In this document: piece after piece, positions 20,755 to 22,801 of the stretch | Layout of the letters: every line of letters begins with the position of its first letter | Numbering within the stretch: the first letter of the stretch is position 1 | From: Chara braunii | Lineage: Eukaryota; Streptophyta; Charophyceae; Charales; Characeae | DNA: 22,801 bases | Direction of reading: 5' to 3' | Assembly: GCA_003427395.1 (NCBI GenBank) | Contig: BFEA01000510.1 | Span: 993,227-1,016,027 of the forward strand | Position numbers and translations under genes: made by a program | The notes under the pieces: model-generated | The model's input: only the letters and a program-made list of their open reading frames with translations | What the model was told of the DNA's origin: nothing | Database searches by the model: none

Positions 20755-22698
20755 TTTGTGTATCTGCCTGTTTGTCCACCTGCCCATCTCCTGTTTTGAG
20801 TCTTTGTGGTGTTCTGGATCTTGGATGACTTCTCTCACAACACTGTTGATGTCAACTTCTGCCTGTCTTTATCTTTATTTCCAGGCCAAGAAAAACAAAA
20901 AATTCTTCTATTTTGCTGCCACGGGGCCATTGGTGTCTGTTGTACTTTCAGCGGCATTTATCAAGGTGACTGGGATAAAGCGTTATCGTGTGAAAACGGT
21001 AAGAATTATGCTACTACCTACATGGCAAACACTCTTTAGCCCTATGCTCTCTGAAATTGGCTGGTGCTACACAGTTACGTTTGGATTCCGTGTTCCGGTC
21101 CTTTTCCCTGGCTTTCGGCGATTCTTTGATGTTTTTCGACTCGCGTCTTTCTCACCATTTGGACAACAATTGAAACCGGATGCAATGCAGGACACCGCGA
21201 ATTTGTTTGAGTTTATAACTTTATATCAATCCTTGGAGGAGCGCTCCATCTGGGAACTCATGCAATGTCCGATACTTTATGATTTATTTTTTTATTTTTT
21301 ATTTATATATATATTTTTAACACTCTGACCATTTCCTGGGCTACTAGGGTTGCCCGGGTGTGGTAGCCCGGACCACCAAGACGAGAGCCCGATCCAGCCT
21401 TATAAGTTATATTTGAATTTGGTGGTGTCTCATCTTTGGGGGTCTGAATGGTAGTAAGTACTATAAACAGGTTGTAGACACCGAAAGGGATTTGCATGAC
21501 CTTAAATGGCTGCGCTTAGTGCGCTATGATTTATTTTATTTTATTAATTGATGAGGACATTTGAACTTTGAAGTTTGAAGTGAGTTTCAGCCAACAGTTG
21601 CGGCAGGCTGCAATTTTGCAGAAGATGTGGTTTAAGGACTTCCACTGCTGCTGTTGCTCCTTCGCACATTCACACGGCCAATCCGAACTTGGCTTCTATC
21701 TTGAGAAGAAGTTCTACCTTCCCAAAATGTTGTTGAGTCAGGCAGATGTGCAGGTGCCCCTTGCTCAACCGTAGAAATCAAGGGAGCCCTGCAGCGGCCA
21801 ACGCAGTTCTCGGCCCTGCAGCGGCCAACGCAGTTATCTGAACTTCTCTCTAAATAGTGAATAGTAAAGTAACTAAATACTAAATAGCTTTTTTTAACTT
21901 CTTTTTTCTATTGGCCTGTTCCTGTGCTCCTTCCTGTCATCTGTCTAACAACTGTAACCTTCTCTCATTCCTTTCTCCCCCTACTTTCACTCTCGTACTC
22001 CCTTTTTCGTACTCTCTTGGAATTTGACGGTAGTTATGGGCAACAAGCCGCAAAAGGATACTAAACCGTGGGCGAGGTAGAAGGGTGATGTTAGAGTAAT
22101 TGCTTTGTGGTTGTGGGACAATTGCATGTCATATTGTTTCTACCACGCAGCGTTCTCCATGAGGGAAGGTCTAACACGATGTGCCAATTTATTTTGATAT
22201 GTGTTTGTGTGTGTGTTGCATAATATCACCACCACAGCCCTTGTTCCACCCAGATGAGTAGATCCAATTCTGATGCAGCTCTACCTCTATTGCTGACAAT
22301 GAAGCACGCATGAGATGATCCATTCCAACGCCGAAACAGCGTTACCTTTATAGCAACAAGCAACCTGGAGCAGAATGTCTGTGTGTGTTCTCATGTTTGC
22401 TATTCACAACTCCACAATTTAAAGTATGACTGTGCCACACTTTGTCGTTGGACTTTCACTGAGTGTTTTGAACCGTTTTCCCTTGTTTGTTTCCCCTATT
22501 ATAGTTTTCACTTGTGTTTTTTCTCACTAGTTTTTTCGCACTTGTTGTTTTTCACTTGTTTTTTTTTCACTTGTTGTCTGGTGGCAGGTCGGAAACTTTC
22601 CTAGTGGGCTGCCTCCATCATCATTTGAACACTTCGACTGGGGTCTGACTGGAAGAGCATTGAAAGTCGCAGCCATCGCCGCGTTCGTTGCATTAACA
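4694..22698 (+). CDS. Sulfate transporter (SULTR/SulP/SLC26), N-terminal 347 residues, 7 exons, 3' end off window
   Basis: This is a split gene for a plasma-membrane or organellar sulfate (anion) transporter of the SulP family. The join is 4694-4969, 6155-6203, 11998-12250, 15315-15486, 17716-17781, 20885-20998, 22588-22698; the lengths sum to 1041 nt, exactly 347 codons with no stop and matching phases at every junction. Residues about 76-135 match the family's N-terminal GLY region: DLIAGLTIASLAVPQ, then AYAKLAHLPSKYGLYSSLVPP, then GTSRQLAIGPVAVVSLLLG. Residues about 194-220 carry the typical GFLIEYMSH and VVGFMGGAAVTIAGSQLKG segment. Family members run to about 650 residues, so the remaining membrane segments and the STAS domain should follow beyond 22699. 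An in-frame TAA at 4664 supports the ATG at 4694. Which SULTR subgroup this is, and whether it is a proton symporter, cannot be told from this part. Confidence 0.95.
4970..6154 (+). other. SULTR intron 1
   Basis: GT-AG intron of 1185 nt. Apart from the MITE at 5031-5121 it holds a 27-C run (5591-5617) next to an A run, and otherwise unique-looking sequence with no gene. It lies between exons whose join gives VPQ-DLAYAKL. Confidence 0.9.
5031..5121. mobile_element. MITE family copy A (intron 1), TA-flanked hairpin
   Basis: About 91 bp. TTCACCCGAATA(T/G)AACG and CCCGGTC form long inverted arms around a centre with GCTGTATTTGGGGCATTC. TA dinucleotides bound both ends (5031 and 5120). The element begins 61 bp after the exon 1 donor. 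It is too short to code and resembles Stowaway-type Tc1/mariner MITEs in size and TA edges. Confidence 0.8.
6155..6203 (+). CDS. SULTR exon 2 (49-nt micro-exon, residues 93-109)
   Basis: This short exon follows an acceptor ending in TACAG and encodes DLAYAKLAHLPSKYGL plus one base of a split Tyr codon. The donor is GTAAGT directly after CTGT. The phase-1 junction with exon 3 rebuilds the family signature YGLYSS, which fixes both splice sites. It is flanked by a 1.2 kb and a 5.8 kb intron. Confidence 0.95.
6204..6917 (+). other. Start of SULTR intron 2: poly-T tract, hairpin, repeat copy, G-box cluster
   Basis: Intron 2 spans 6204-11997. This part has T-rich sequence at 6298-6336, a hairpin GGTATTAGTG (6359) with CACTAACACC (6389) and inner CTGCT/AGCAG, a copy of the CTCCATCTATTGGTGG repeat (6408-6440), the CACGTG cluster, a T run at 6634-6659 and no gene. 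Confidence 0.75.
6510..6570. promoter_or_regulatory. Three CACGTG (G-box) hexamers beside a 29-nt alternating purine-pyrimidine tract
   Basis: CACGTG occurs at 6510, 6527 and 6565. From 6542 to 6570 every base alternates purine and pyrimidine (GCATGCGCATGC, GTGCACACGTG), a pattern that favours Z-DNA. CACGTG is the core site of plant bZIP and bHLH factors. Whether it acts as an intronic element here is unknown. Confidence 0.4.
7388..9156 (+). pseudogene. Decayed Myb/SANT-like DNA-binding protein gene within the TIR element
   Basis: An open stretch 7388-8203 (more likely start ATG 7631, MDGRQAKDMSSVDRF) ends at TGA 8201. Related coding sequence continues in other frames: about 8341-8455 (DTNNYKDAAEDEE), about 8457-8550 (LLSAQQVKKVALAG), 8555-8822 and 8835-9156 (MDRAVYEEIKG, HTIHPKNAADTGGSGGVQ). 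The 8555-8822 part carries the trihelix/SANT signature CRKKWDNLMQQFKKVH and SGKHDFFQL. It is broken by in-frame TAG (8609) and TGA (8651, where a Trp is expected between RE and KWAD) and a frameshift near 8825. I recall similar repeated hypothetical proteins in Chara; that is memory only. The hydrophobic N-terminal part before 7631 is probably not coding. Confidence 0.62.
9232..9315. repeat. Perfect 16-bp inverted repeat combined with a 22-bp direct repeat
   Basis: CCACTCGAAGCTGGAC (9232-9247) is the exact inverse of 9279-9294. GCTGGACCACGCCCGTCC (with CACAC following) occurs at 9241 and again at 9294. The structure lies in the right subterminal region of the TIR element, where transposase or accessory-protein sites are often clustered. 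Confidence 0.85.
9499..10150. repeat. Intron 2: two direct copies of a GATACCGGGGTCATTACCCGG unit
   Basis: GAGATATCGGGGCCATTACC at about 9582 and GAGATACCGGGGTCATTACC at about 9922 are each followed by CGGCTTT and preceded by GGGTCCCATAT or GCGACCCATAT plus A-rich sequence. The second is joined on its left to GTGGGGAGCAACACGTGCTG, a member of the dispersed repeat also seen at 2361 and 6404. The rest of this stretch shows no gene. Confidence 0.65.
10151..10480. repeat. Degenerate TACCCA/ACCCAT-rich tract
   Basis: Irregular repeats of ACCCATACC, CTACCC and ACCCACC recur without a fixed period. The same composition returns at 11110-11430. No coding signal. Confidence 0.6.
10478..10600. repeat. 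Minisatellite of CCCTAACYG(Y)CC units
   Basis: About a dozen 9-10-bp units (CCCCTAACCG then CCCTAACTGT) run head to tail. The motif is reminiscent of, but distinct from, the CCCTAAA telomere repeat. Confidence 0.8.
10601..11109. other. Intron 2: microsatellites, no gene
   Basis: An (ATT)n run (about 10652-10695), a GCAGCTGC/CAGCAACAG-rich part (10704-10740), (CA)n at 10863-10883 passing into ACACGCAT repeats, then AT-rich unique sequence. No gene is recognised. Confidence 0.7.
11110..11435. repeat. TACCC-rich tract bounded by small palindromes
   Basis: Begins with a hairpin ATCGGGTA (11126) and TACCCGAT separated by 9 nt, continues through irregular CCCATACC/CCCCTACC repeats and T runs, and ends with GTTGGGTACGGCCGGGTACG, so the right end is rich in the complementary motif. 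It could be an old foldback element. No gene is seen between here and the MITE at 11687. Confidence 0.45.
11687..11795. mobile_element. MITE family copy B (intron 2)
   Basis: About 109 bp. CCCGAATACAACGTACGGTC at 11698-11717 is the exact inverse of 11765-11784, a 20-bp perfect arm. The centre has CTGTATCTAGACCGAAAGA and AAATACAGCTATAACG. TA bounds both ends. It shares the CGTACGGTC arm with the copy at 20029 and ends about 200 bp before exon 3. Confidence 0.82.
11998..12250 (+). CDS. SULTR exon 3 (residues 109-193)
   Basis: The acceptor is TTTGCAG and the exon begins with AC, completing the split Tyr. It encodes SSLVPPYVYSVFGTSRQLA and IGPVAVVSLLLGELL, then a hydrophilic loop (residues about 144-168, with KPYLDNKGIPTDVAKFEKQW), then the membrane stretch YVYFAFLATFFTGLIQLSLG. 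It ends in phase 2 at AG before GTGCGC. From memory the hydrophilic loop is longer than in vascular-plant SULTRs and nearer to algal forms. Confidence 0.95.
12398..12480 (+). repeat. tRNA-like A box (possible second SINE head)
   Basis: TAGCGCAGTTGG (12404) fits the pol III A-box consensus and is followed by TGGTACACCCA, as in the minus-strand copy at 2342-2266 (CAGTTGGTACACCCA). The B box (around GGGGTCACATTT) is poor. It lies in intron 3 about 150 bp after the exon 3 donor. Confidence 0.45.
12559..12668. mobile_element. MITE family copy C (intron 3)
   Basis: About 110 bp, ends TACCGTCCTCA and TGAGGACGGTA, with arms (GAGTAGAACGCCCGGTGATT and its partner AAAGACCGGGCATTCTATTC). The centre has GTATTTGGTGCAATTTTCAG. 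TA bounds both ends. This is the copy with the most complete termini. Confidence 0.82.
13277..13333 (+). ncRNA. Type III hammerhead ribozyme motif, copy 1 (fold complete, core G8 changed)
   Basis: The parts appear in hammerhead order. Stem III 5' strand is ACTGT (13278-13282), the cleavage position U is 13283, stem I is GAGGG (13284) with TCCTC (13296) around a 7-nt loop, the core is CTGATCA (13301-13307), stem II is GTTGG (13308) with CCGAC (13320) around TGAAACT, then GAA (13325-13327) and the stem III 3' strand ACAGT (13328-13332). The canonical core is CUGAUGA, so the catalytic G at core position 8 is C here and activity is not expected. Type III hammerheads occur in plant retrozymes, viroid-like RNAs and satellite RNAs; the genomic, intronic setting favours a retrozyme-like relic. 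Confidence 0.72.
13301..13400 (+). repeat. Hammerhead-containing repeat, copy 1 body
   Basis: From the hammerhead core onward this matches 18252-18343 with only scattered differences and small indels. Shared landmarks are GTTTGTCACAGCCCCTCGTT, TTGTCCTCTTCTC, CTCTCTGCCTACG and GGTTTACCG. The 3' boundary after GCAG is the same in both copies, suggesting a defined element end or a retained LTR segment. Confidence 0.78.
14885..15046. repeat. Four tandem copies of a 37-43-bp GGAGATGGCTGGAGGAGGAG unit
   Basis: Units begin GATGGA at 14885, 14922, 14959 and 15002, each containing GAGATGGCTGGAGGA. The last unit is slightly longer. No coding signal. Confidence 0.88.
15315..15486 (+). CDS. SULTR exon 4 (residues 193-250)
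   Basis: The acceptor TTTTGCAG is followed by a single A that completes the split Arg codon. The exon encodes LGFLIEYMSHSVVVGFMGGA, then AVTIAGSQLKGLIGYKDYTT, then a linker ending IIDHTDQ. The Sulfate_transp-type core motif GFMGGAA is clear. The donor is GTATGC after CAG, phase 0. Confidence 0.95.
15655..15775. repeat. CTATAGGCATTGG / GGCTATT minisatellite in intron 4
   Basis: GGCTATAGG and GCATAGGCTA units pass into four exact 7-bp GGCTATT units near 15742-15769. Intron 4 spans 15487-17715. Confidence 0.85.
15957..16026. repeat. Interstitial telomere-like (CCCTAAA) tract
   Basis: CCTAAACCCTAAGCCC, ACCCTAAACC, CCCTAACCCC and ACCCTAAACCCTAAACC occur in a degenerate run. CCCTAAA is the plant-type telomere repeat. 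AACCCTAAACCAGGGA at the right end also occurs at about 14684. Confidence 0.75.
16280..16342. repeat. Four tandem 17-bp AAGCATGCTATATAATG units
   Basis: Units start at 16280, 16297, 16314 and 16331, each with the palindrome GCATGC. The array runs straight into the poly-A tract. Confidence 0.9.
16344..16387. repeat. Poly-A tract with one undetermined base
   Basis: About 44 A with a single N at about 16375; the true length is likely uncertain in the assembly. Confidence 0.9.
16398..16503 (+). pseudogene. U2 snRNA retropseudogene, 5' domain, A-tailed
   Basis: CGGCCTTTTGGCTAA, ATCAAGTGTAGTAT, ATCTGTTCT and ATCAGTTTAATATC match the 5' domain of U2 snRNA exactly and in order, including the branch-site pairing region GTAGTA. 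Small insertions (AAAT after GGCTA, AT after GTAGTAT, TG near the 5' end) break canonical spacing. After GGCCCATCGACCACAT the U2 sequence stops and an A-rich tail (16492-16504) follows, so the Sm site and 3' domain are missing. AGAGCGTACACATA (16387-16400) and AGAGAGCACACATA (16504-16517) match at 12 of 14 positions and look like a target-site duplication. The tail and duplication indicate LINE-type retroposition of a 3'-truncated U2. Confidence 0.8.
16564..16659 (+). other. 96-nt cloverleaf-like inverted-repeat structure
   Basis: The outer stem is ACCTGAA (16564) with TTCAGGT (16653). Inside are GCGC-AATTT-GCGC (16571-16583), the stem CTCTC (16583) with GAGAG (16622), and within that CCGAC (16590) with GTCGG (16601) and TCCC (16608) with GGGA (16617). 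It has no pol III A or B box and no match to a tRNA or snoRNA that I can name. It lies just downstream of the U2 pseudogene. Confidence 0.45.
17031..17101. repeat. Perfect 10-bp hairpin plus third copy of GCATGAACAT
   Basis: ATGTTCATGC (17031-17040) pairs with GCATGAACAT (17048-17057) across a 7-nt loop. GCATGAACAT recurs at 17092. The rest of 16660-17170 is unique-looking and has no gene. Confidence 0.8.
17173..17460. repeat. 11-12-bp minisatellite (AAGTGGTTATG)n in intron 4
   Basis: About 24 degenerate units such as GAAGTGGTTAT, AAAGTAGTTAT and GAAGTGTTTAC. A second, smaller patch lies at 17600-17650 close to exon 5. It supplies repeated potential TTAY branch-like motifs but no coding signal. 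Confidence 0.88.
17716..17781 (+). CDS. SULTR exon 5 (residues 251-272)
   Basis: This 66-nt exon follows a pyrimidine-rich acceptor ending TTGCAG. It encodes FKWETFVLGMVFLTYLLIAK followed by FM, matching the W-x(2)-x(5)-G-x-x-FL membrane segment seen at this place in SulP proteins. It begins and ends in phase 0; the donor is GTAAGT. Confidence 0.93.
17782..18251 (+). other. Start of SULTR intron 5
   Basis: Intron 5 spans 17782-20884 (3103 nt, GT-AG). This part holds MITE D, a 27-T run (18043-18069) and a (TA)n run before the hammerhead fragment. No gene. Confidence 0.8.
17838..17939. mobile_element. MITE family copy D (intron 5), diverged
   Basis: About 102 bp with left end TACCGTTTTCACCTGAACAG and right end GTTCTATTCGGGTAAAGATG then GTA. 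The middle keeps TATAGCTGTACTTGGTGCAA and TTTCAGTCTAGAT. The arms pair worse than in the other copies. It starts 56 bp after the exon 5 donor. Confidence 0.72.
18252..18284 (+). ncRNA. Hammerhead ribozyme core, copy 2 (canonical core, 5' part lost)
   Basis: CTGATGA (18252-18258), stem II GTCGG (18259) with CCGAC (18271) around TGAAACT, then GAA and ACAGT (18279-18283). Core and stem II are canonical. The 5' half (stem III 5' strand, cleavage site, stem I) is missing; a (TA)n run sits there instead, so it cannot self-cleave in cis as it stands. It aligns with copy 1 over about 95 bp. Confidence 0.72.
18252..18343 (+). repeat. Hammerhead-containing repeat, copy 2 body
   Basis: Direct-orientation partner of 13301-13400, located about 4.95 kb downstream in intron 5. 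The left limit coincides exactly with the ribozyme core beside a (TA)n run at 18236-18250; the right limit is followed by TTCTGTTTGTGACGATATAT, again TA-rich. Confidence 0.78.
18344..18872. other. Intron 5: no confident gene
   Basis: An open stretch across 18460-18819 contains LCPLC and a proline-rich part but no recognisable domain. It lies upstream of the LINE relic in the same orientation and might be older LINE-linked sequence; I would not call it a gene. Confidence 0.5.
18873..19002. repeat. Duplicated unit containing telomere-like CCCTAAA repeats
   Basis: Two direct copies (18873-18941 and 18942-19002) share CCTGCTGTGTTTGT.GTCGC and CTGTGCTACCT. The first contains three CCCTAAA repeats plus CCCTAAT, the second only one (ACCCTAAACCCTG). 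The copies therefore differ mainly in repeat number. Confidence 0.8.
19177..19798 (+). pseudogene. LINE reverse-transcriptase C-terminal relic (zinc-binding region and tail)
   Basis: From about 19177 one frame reads KWLSRRWSAAAMRQFADLCA, then ICNSAIPEDLALCLMFCPKA, then EQLWTRVATLW. This is the zf-RVT pattern (C-x2-C ... C-P-x-A-x-x-LW) found after the reverse transcriptase domain of plant LINEs; the usual His is Leu here. At about 19380 the reading frame shifts (PEIWLCTLFRML), and from about 19424 another frame carries YALDNLEEKRCKEMVNAQ through HRPCFFHLG, ending at TGA 19796. No RT catalytic domain lies upstream, so it is 5'-truncated, as is usual for LINE insertions, and inactive. Confidence 0.6.
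19780..20008 (+). repeat. Direct repeats in the presumed LINE 3' UTR
   Basis: CTGAGCATCGCTAGGCGAGG at about 19794 and CTCAGCATTGCCAGGCGAGG at about 19967 are followed by TACAAGG and TATGAGG. They begin at the stop codon of the LINE relic. Confidence 0.6.
20029..20155. mobile_element. MITE family copy E (intron 5)
   Basis: About 127 bp with ends TACCTTCTTCGCCGGAATAC and its inverse near 20135-20155. The inner arms carry ACGTCGTACGGTCGTTAT and ACTTCACGACGTACGTTG, the same sub-type as the copy at 11687. The centre has TTTAGACTGAAAGATACCCC. TA bounds both ends. Confidence 0.78.
20156..20580. other. Intron 5: no gene seen
   Basis: Unique-looking sequence between MITE E and the CT/GT microsatellite. 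CACTACCAGGTAAGTCAG at about 20549 looks like a 5' splice donor, but the preceding frame has no family signature. Confidence 0.5.
20584..20752. repeat. (CT)n(GT)n compound microsatellite
   Basis: About 117 nt of CT repeat with one N (about 20660) followed by about 51 nt of GT repeat. It lies 130 nt before the exon 6 acceptor. The N suggests uncertain length. Confidence 0.95.
20885..20998 (+). CDS. SULTR exon 6 (residues 273-310)
   Basis: The acceptor is TTTCCAG. The exon encodes the basic turn AKKNKKFF, then the membrane segment YFAATGPLVSVVLSAAF, then the loop IKVTGIKRYRVKT. It ends in phase 0 before GTAAGA. In the family this part is K-K-N-K-(K/R) followed by A-x-(G/A)-PL-(V/I)-S-V, which fits well. 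The exon lies just downstream of a long CT/GT microsatellite. Confidence 0.94.
20999..22587 (+). other. SULTR intron 6
   Basis: GT-AG intron of 1589 nt. It holds AT-rich sequence, the short palindrome GGGCTAC (21338) with GTAGCCC (21363), a 23-bp direct repeat at 21786 and 21813, and at its end a T-rich tract with TTTTTCACTTGTT-like motifs repeated before the exon 7 acceptor. The frame at 21568-21774 has no recognisable domain. Confidence 0.85.
21786..21835. repeat. Perfect 23-bp direct repeat
   Basis: GCCCTGCAGCGGCCAACGCA plus GTT occurs at 21786-21808 and 21813-21835, a 27-bp period. Confidence 0.92.
22588..22698 (+). CDS. SULTR exon 7 (residues 311-347)
   Basis: The acceptor is GGTGGCAG, preceded by a T-rich tract. 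The exon encodes VGNFPSGLPPSS, then FEHFDWGLTGRALK, then VAAIAAFVALT, the start of the next membrane segment. It ends in phase 0 before GTATGT. Family members continue with an (E/G)-(A/S) pair right after VALT, so another exon is expected beyond the window. Confidence 0.93.
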
Positions 22699-22748
22699 GT
22701 ATGTTATTCTCCCTGTCGGCCAGATTCCCTTCTGGGGAGAACCGGGAG

Positions 22749-22752
<4 letters not shown>

Positions 22753-22801
<49 letters not shown>
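22753..22801. repeat. (CT)n microsatellite at the window edge (intron 7)
   Basis: TC repeats run to the last base, so the array is cut by the window. It begins about 55 nt after the exon 7 donor. Confidence 0.95.

Noticed and set aside
20483-21328. Longest open frame in the window (281 codons)
   Set aside because: Most of it is the (CT)n(GT)n microsatellite read as Leu-Ser and Cys-Val repeats; only the exon 6 part in a different portion is real.

Overview
The window is eukaryotic and is dominated by one split gene. Seven plus-strand exons between 4694 and 22698 join in phase into the first 347 residues of a plant-type sulfate transporter (SULTR / SulP / SLC26 family). The C-terminal half, including any STAS domain, lies beyond the right edge. 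All six complete introns are GT-AG and run from about 1.2 to 5.8 kb. The plant-type SULTR, CCCTAAA telomere-like tracts, large repeat-filled introns and a decayed Myb/SANT-like transposon protein point to a streptophyte. A charophyte alga such as Chara is my best guess; this is inference from memory, not a database match.

Layout. Positions 1-4690 are non-coding upstream sequence. They hold two related tandem arrays (1-201, 281-437), a duplicated block (500-600), two foldback elements (848-1123 and 3068-3364), a 1.8-2.1 kb repeat cluster, a tRNA-derived SINE-like head on the minus strand (2266-2342) and several copies of a short dispersed repeat. Exon 1 begins at ATG 4694. Intron 1 carries a small MITE. 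Intron 2 (5.8 kb) carries three CACGTG boxes beside a Z-DNA-prone tract, a 2.6 kb TIR-bounded DNA transposon with a decayed Myb/SANT-like gene (6918-9498), minisatellites and a second MITE. Intron 3 carries a third MITE and a type III hammerhead ribozyme motif. Intron 4 carries a 5'-truncated-looking or altered, A-tailed U2 snRNA retropseudogene with an imperfect target duplication, plus minisatellites. Intron 5 carries two more MITEs, a second hammerhead fragment, telomere-like duplicated units and a LINE reverse-transcriptase C-terminal relic. Intron 6 has a CT/GT-rich neighbour, short repeats and no recognised gene.

The only gene I regard as functional is the sulfate transporter; every other coding-like stretch is mobile-element debris. 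The points most worth a second look are the paired hammerhead (retrozyme-like) remnants sharing about 95 bp, the U2 retropseudogene, the five-copy TA-flanked MITE family spread through the introns of one gene, and a 96-nt cloverleaf-like inverted-repeat structure next to the U2 copy. Everything here was read by eye; no alignment, folding or database search was run.
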